Of a stretch of 64,000 nt of DNA, positions 61,220 to 64,000 are shown piece after piece. Each line of letters starts with the position of its first letter. Within the stretch, counting starts at the first letter, position 1. This DNA is from Tubiluchus corallicola (taxonomy: Eukaryota > Priapulida > Priapulimorpha > Priapulimorphida > Tubiluchidae): the NCBI GenBank assembly GCA_030141605.1, contig JAQGDQ010000130.1, forward strand, positions 453,974-517,973. The letters run 5' to 3'. The translations under genes and the position numbers were made by a program. The notes under the pieces were generated by a model. The model was not told where the DNA came from. It made no database searches and saw only the letters and a list, made by a program, of their open reading frames with translations.

Positions 61220-61397
61220 TTATAACAAAAGATAATAATAGAGGAATTAGGCCTAGTAACTAATTAGATCAATTTTATTTAATTAGAATTTAAGCTAATT
61301 AATTTACAGATCGCAATAATTTATTTACGTTGTGAGTTAATAAATAAATAAAATCAGTAAAGTATTATGGCGTCACTTTATCATTTGAAAGGTGTTG

Positions 61398-61790
61398 TCA
61401 AAATTTCAGTTTGGAGTCTTTGTACAACCCCACCCTGAGTTTCAGCCCACACTGTTTTAGGTCCTCTCTTTCCATCATTGGAAGGAAATGGAAGAATCTT
61501 GGATGTTCATCGTTAGAAAACGGTGGCTTAACCTGCGCCAGTTTCCATTTCCGGATCCGCCTTCCCCGCTCATAGTGACAAGAAAGGAAGCTCATTGACA
61601 AACAGTAAGACGAATGATGCTACAGGGACTGCAGGGATGCGGGGAGCAGCTGCACTCTGAGATCTCATCAGTCTCCTTTCCATTTCTAATTGTAGCTGTG
61701 ATGAGAAATGAGACGTTCTGGTGAAACTCTTTTCATGGTTAAGCCACGTCTTCCTCTACCTGCCCTGCTGCTGATGAAATCATAAATTAA
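61398..61790 (-). other. unrecognised open stretches
   Basis: Minus strand: one frame (61601-61398, with MSFLSCHYERGRRIRKWK and HFLPMMEREDLKQCG) and another upstream (MERRLMRSQSAAAPRIP near 61690) are open with balanced composition, GC higher than the neighbourhood. No domain recognised. Possibly part of the repeat complex to the right. Confidence 0.15.
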
Positions 61791-61826
61791 TCACAAAAGT
61801 ATGGTTCTTATCCGCAAACGCTACCG

Positions 61827-61958
<132 letters not shown>

Positions 61959-61989
61959 GATCATCAAAGATCATCATTATTATCATCAT

Positions 61990-62570
61990 CAAGAGGGTTT
62001 GAGTCAAGAAGCTTACAGGGCAGATACCTTAGCTAATGCCTTGAAAGTGGTGAAAAAAAATGGAAAACAGTGACCTCGGTCACAGGGTCAAGGACACTGG
62101 ATATCGGTCAGTTTTTTTATTGCCACTCAACTGTTCCCAGGGTTTTGAGTTAAAATCATTTTTTCATGTATGTATTTTTGGGGTAATTTTTATGTGATGT
62201 TTTATGTGGGATAGATGTGTGCATGTTCCTGGACTTTTAAAAAGTTGTGTTCTTTAAGGGCCCGAGATAGGAGCCAAATGCGTAACACAGAATAGCTCTA
62301 AACTTCTGTAAGTATAGAATTACGAAATTTACAGAGTGGACAGCTGGGCAGGGGCTCAGGCATTGGTAAATTAAAAAAAGCTGGTTGTTTAAGGACCTGA
62401 GATAGGAGCCAAAATGTGAAAATTAGGGCACTCAGCTACAATTCACATTAACTCGTAAATGCAGAGGGCTAGACTCACGAAACACACAGGGTAGACACCA
62501 GGGCTAACGGCCTAGCAAGCGGCCTGAACGCTGACCTCTGTAAGGGGTCAAGGACACTGAACATCAAGTG
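61990..62570 (+). repeat. imperfect tandem repeat, about three units
   Basis: Blocks recur in order: acagggcaga-agctaa-ggtcaaggacactg at 62015-62100 and again at 62487-62560; gagataggagccaaa at 62264 and 62400; a related acagctgggcaggggctc block at 62339. Units are roughly 130-170 bp and well diverged. Satellite-like or part of an unknown element. Confidence 0.55.
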
Positions 62571-62596
62571 TAAACACGTTCACCGCGTTACGCTAA

Positions 62597-62945
62597 GGGA
62601 TTTGGATTTGGATCTTGTTATACAGTTCAATTTCAGGGCTCTTCTTAGCTCTAAAGTGTAATCAGCACTCAGTGGCAGAGTAAGCAACTTAATGTAAATC
62701 GTTGTACAGGACCAAAATCTAGTTAATTTTTGCAGATAATTCTCTGAGCTGGTATTCATTTTCAAAATTATCAGTTAACAGTGATTGTCAATTAATATTA
62801 AACTCACAATTATTAAACTTTTCAAGCTGAACTTGATGACACTTAAGGATATATGAGAAAATCTACAGTGAGCACGGATTTGACAGCCGCGACTCGAACT
62901 GACGACCTTCCGAATGAAAAGCATCTGTGTTATTCTGGTCGTGTT
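62597..62945 (-). repeat. tRNA-headed SINE
   Basis: Read on the minus strand: a tRNA-like head (62945-62885) with CAT in the anticodon region and a good B box (cagttcgagtcgcgg); a body shared with 5136-5290 and 55540-55680; and a 3' end gaactgtataacaagatcc followed by aaatcc repeats as tail. The A box is weak. A short piece of the same 3' end (catacagttcaatttcag) appears at 40059. Confidence 0.6.
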
Positions 62946-62949
62946 TTTA

Positions 62950-63790
62950 TAAACTGCAGTAAAATAAACCTTACATGCTAAACGACGTACTTTTGGCTTT
63001 TCATTTAAAGCACAAGCAAGAAAACCCTTTACTTACATAAAGTTGAAAAAATTCGTCTTGAAATTTTGTGTAATCACGCGGTATAATCTACGCACTGCCT
63101 TATTGCGCTCAGACGGCGATGACCGTTAGGCCCAGCCATTTTAATGGTAGGTCGTTTGAAACAAGTTTAGATAACATTGCGTAAAATTTGAAAAAATGGA
63201 TCTAATCAGAGCATTCGTAGCGTACACTTCATTAACTAATCAAAAGTATAAATAATTGTATCTTGTGAGTAAGATTAAAAATGCTTTTTACTGAATTCTG
63301 CACAAGAGGGAAACTAAGTCAGTGACGTTTGATTAAGTTCGCGCGAACATTTTAATTGCTAAGAATTTTCTTTTTTAGTTACATAAATATTTGAAGCAGT
63401 TAAGCGTAATACTAATATAATTTATAAAACTTTGTGCGAAACTTTTTTGGGGATATATTTTAAACTTACCCTTTCTTGCCGTTTAACAGTTGAATTGCTT
63501 TTGCTATACGGTTAATTTATTCTGATATTTTGCCGAGATTCGGATATCCGGGGATGTCGATTCTTCACGTGGCTTCTGCTTGTCAGAGTTGCGAATCTCT
63601 TACGACCGCTCAGTTGCCACGGGCGCTTGTTTTATTGACTACGTGTTTCTCAATCACTGCTTGTATGCAGCTCAACTGTCATGGTTAGACAGTCGTTTCT
63701 AAATGTGACCTTTTTCAGATAGGACTTATACTTAAAAGTTCGACGTACATTTATAGGTTTCTAGTATAAATGATAGTTTGTTACTGATTA
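62950..63790. other. stretch without recognisable gene
   Basis: AT-rich DNA with no coding, RNA or repeat signature identified. Confidence 0.35.
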
Positions 63791-63794
63791 GTTT

Positions 63795-64000
63795 ATGGAG
63801 AAAACGAATTCCTAAAATGAAAATAACAGCCACCACCCACTTAAGCAAAGACATAGCCTTCGTACATAGAAATTAGAAACATCCACATTGTGGGAAGCAA
63901 ACAAAACACATACTAAATTGTAAATTTACAGATCGTGCAGCACAATAAAAAATGACAGAAAAAATAAAGTTATGCCTGTGTACTAAAGTTAAATATCAAT
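63795..64000. mobile_element. second MITE copy, cut by window end
   Basis: Aligns with 3112-3260 (aaaacgaattcctaaaatga, cacccacttaagcaaagaca). Further in, it aligns with the reverse complement of ~3500-3610 (cacattgtgggaagcaaaca, catactaaattgtaaattta). So it carries one terminal arm and interior of the same family. The other arm would lie beyond 64000. Confidence 0.65.

Overview
This is eukaryotic nuclear DNA, almost certainly from an invertebrate animal. It is AT-rich, its genes are split into short exons with standard GT-AG introns, and its repeats are typical of metazoans: CR1/L2/Jockey-like LINE remnants, tRNA- and 5S-like SINE heads, hAT-like non-autonomous elements, minisatellites and microsatellites. 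The phylum cannot be fixed from the sequence alone. No bacterial operons, CRISPR arrays, phages or viruses were seen.

Two genes are firmly supported, and both fill the left half. On the minus strand (403-6155, cut off at the left edge) lies the 5' two thirds of a DUS4L-type tRNA-dihydrouridine synthase, rebuilt here from six exons. On the plus strand (10186-31654) lies a complete COG5 gene, the lobe-B subunit of the conserved oligomeric Golgi tethering complex. It was rebuilt from 19 coding exons that join in phase to give a 776-residue protein. The two genes are head to head with about 4 kb between start codons, the same neighbours and orientation as in human. Their products have unrelated jobs (tRNA modification; Golgi retrograde trafficking), so the link is positional.

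The DUS4L introns carry a TTAGGG-like island bounded by inverted repeats, a MITE with ~100-bp inverted ends, a 29-bp minisatellite, a SINE and a 77-bp hairpin. The intergenic gap is partly filled by two LINE fragments in opposite orientation. The COG5 introns carry LINE 3' ends, two copies of an AGTGATGGGC-ended MITE, a tRNA-like sequence, and a 62-bp minisatellite whose repeat has no stop in any plus frame. The COG5 3' UTR contains an antisense tRNA-like sequence.

From about 32.4 kb to the end (about 31.6 kb) I could recognise no complete gene. The region holds decayed retrotransposons, a 5S-rRNA-like sequence, a ~1-kb long inverted repeat followed by an exact 150-bp duplication, an inverted pair of ~200-bp repeats, a 1.1-kb hAT-like non-autonomous element, a 31-bp minisatellite with higher-order structure, a tRNA-headed SINE and many simple repeats. 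A few short open stretches with coding-like sequence (near 33.5, 37.3, 42.5, 46.5, 53.1 and 56.1 kb) could be isolated exons or transposon debris; I could not name any of them. I found no previously undescribed multi-gene system. The most notable items are the conserved DUS4L-COG5 pairing, the long inverted repeat with its duplicated loop, the 5S-like sequence, and the TTAGGG island with inverted ends.
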